Assembly (NCBI GenBank): GCA_025454675.1 | Contig: JALONZ010000237.1 | Location: forward strand, 1-5,717 | Reading direction: 5' to 3' | Source: Anaerolineae bacterium | Lineage (GTDB): Bacteria > Chloroflexota > Anaerolineae > Aggregatilineales > Phototrophicaceae | DNA: 5,717 nt | Position numbers and translations under genes: made by a program | Notes under the pieces: generated by a model | What the model saw: the letters and a program-made list of their open reading frames with translations, nothing else | Databases searched by the model: none | What the model was told of the DNA's origin: nothing | Shown: positions 5,516 through 5,717 of the stretch, piece after piece | Layout of the letters: every line of letters starts with the position of its first letter | Position numbering within the stretch: the stretch's first letter is position 1

Positions 5516-5717
5516 ATGAATACACAATCCGAATTAAAAATTTTGGTGGTGGCGGGCAATTTATTGGCGCGTATGGGATTAGCGACCTTGCTGGGGCAGG
5601 TGGATAACATGCGCGTGGTGGGGCAAATTGGCACAACCGATTTATCTGGCGCGGTGTTGGATGTGTATCGGGCTGATGTGCTGGTGTGGATTGTGGATGA
5701 TGCGCTCCCCGAAACGG
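5516..5717 (+). CDS. Response-regulator-like protein with degenerate receiver domain (3' partial)
   Basis: The first 67 codons of a gene cut by the window end are visible. The N-terminus 'LKILVVAGNLLARMGLATLL' has the beta1-alpha1 pattern of NarL/LuxR-family receivers (usual form: LLVDDHPLVRAGL). 'MRVVGQIG' is the beta2 strand and 'DVYRADVLVW' the beta3 strand. The acidic pair after beta1 is replaced by Ala-Gly. At the phosphoacceptor position after 'DVLVW' there is Ile instead of Asp, followed by VDD two residues later. Ordinary phosphorylation therefore seems unlikely. The rest, possibly a LuxR-type HTH output domain, is outside the window. I chose ATG 5516 because AGGA-like sequence at 5506-5510 stands 5 nt before it and the receiver pattern begins soon after; nearby ATGs at 5502 and 5511 run into TGA. 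It lies 58 nt after the beta-helix gene, so co-transcription is possible. Confidence 0.7.
   Translation, partial: MNTQSELKILVVAGNLLARMGLATLLGQVDNMRVVGQIGTTDLSGAVLDVYRADVLVWIVDDALPET

Overview
The window is a bacterial chromosomal segment of moderate GC with tight gene packing. It suggests a member of the Chloroflexota, of Anaerolineae type. This rests on the style of the proteins: a class E/F-like sortase on a Thr/Pro-rich stalk, a secreted beta-helix protein with a choice-of-anchor Q-type C-terminus, and a receiver with the 'DVLVW' core that I associate with Chloroflexota response regulators. The placement is an inference from memory, not from a search. No rRNA, tRNA, CRISPR array or mobile element was seen.

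Positions 1-2754 (+) look like one operon with junctions of -4, +6 and +3 bases. It contains the C-terminal part of an unrecognised protein with a Pro/Lys-rich tail, a tetratricopeptide-repeat (TPR) gene broken by a frameshift, a membrane-anchored sortase with His128, Cys191 and Arg204, and an unrecognised protein with two membrane segments. The TPR break is the clearest anomaly. The 40-residue repeat phase shows that exactly 26 nt are missing inside the fifth repeat, rather than a single-base slip.

Positions 2755-2867 separate the operon from a convergent alanine dehydrogenase gene (ald, minus strand, 2868-3983). The gap carries two perfect 8-bp inverted repeats, probably a shared transcription end. 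The Ald protein is full length with all key residues.

Positions 3984-4152 are an AT-rich divergent promoter region. To its right lies a 434-residue exported right-handed beta-helix protein (4153-5457) with a clear signal peptide and regular 25-residue coils. The last gene, starting at 5516 and cut by the window end, begins a receiver-like domain that lacks both the acidic pair and the phosphoacceptor Asp. A 15-bp imperfect hairpin abuts its ribosome binding site, and its left arm can alternatively pair with the start codon.

The likely theme is the cell surface (sortase, membrane protein, beta-helix protein) beside one housekeeping catabolic gene. No complete new system is evident. The best leads are the TPR deletion, the degenerate receiver with its leader hairpin, and an orphan sortase operon with no canonical substrate in view.
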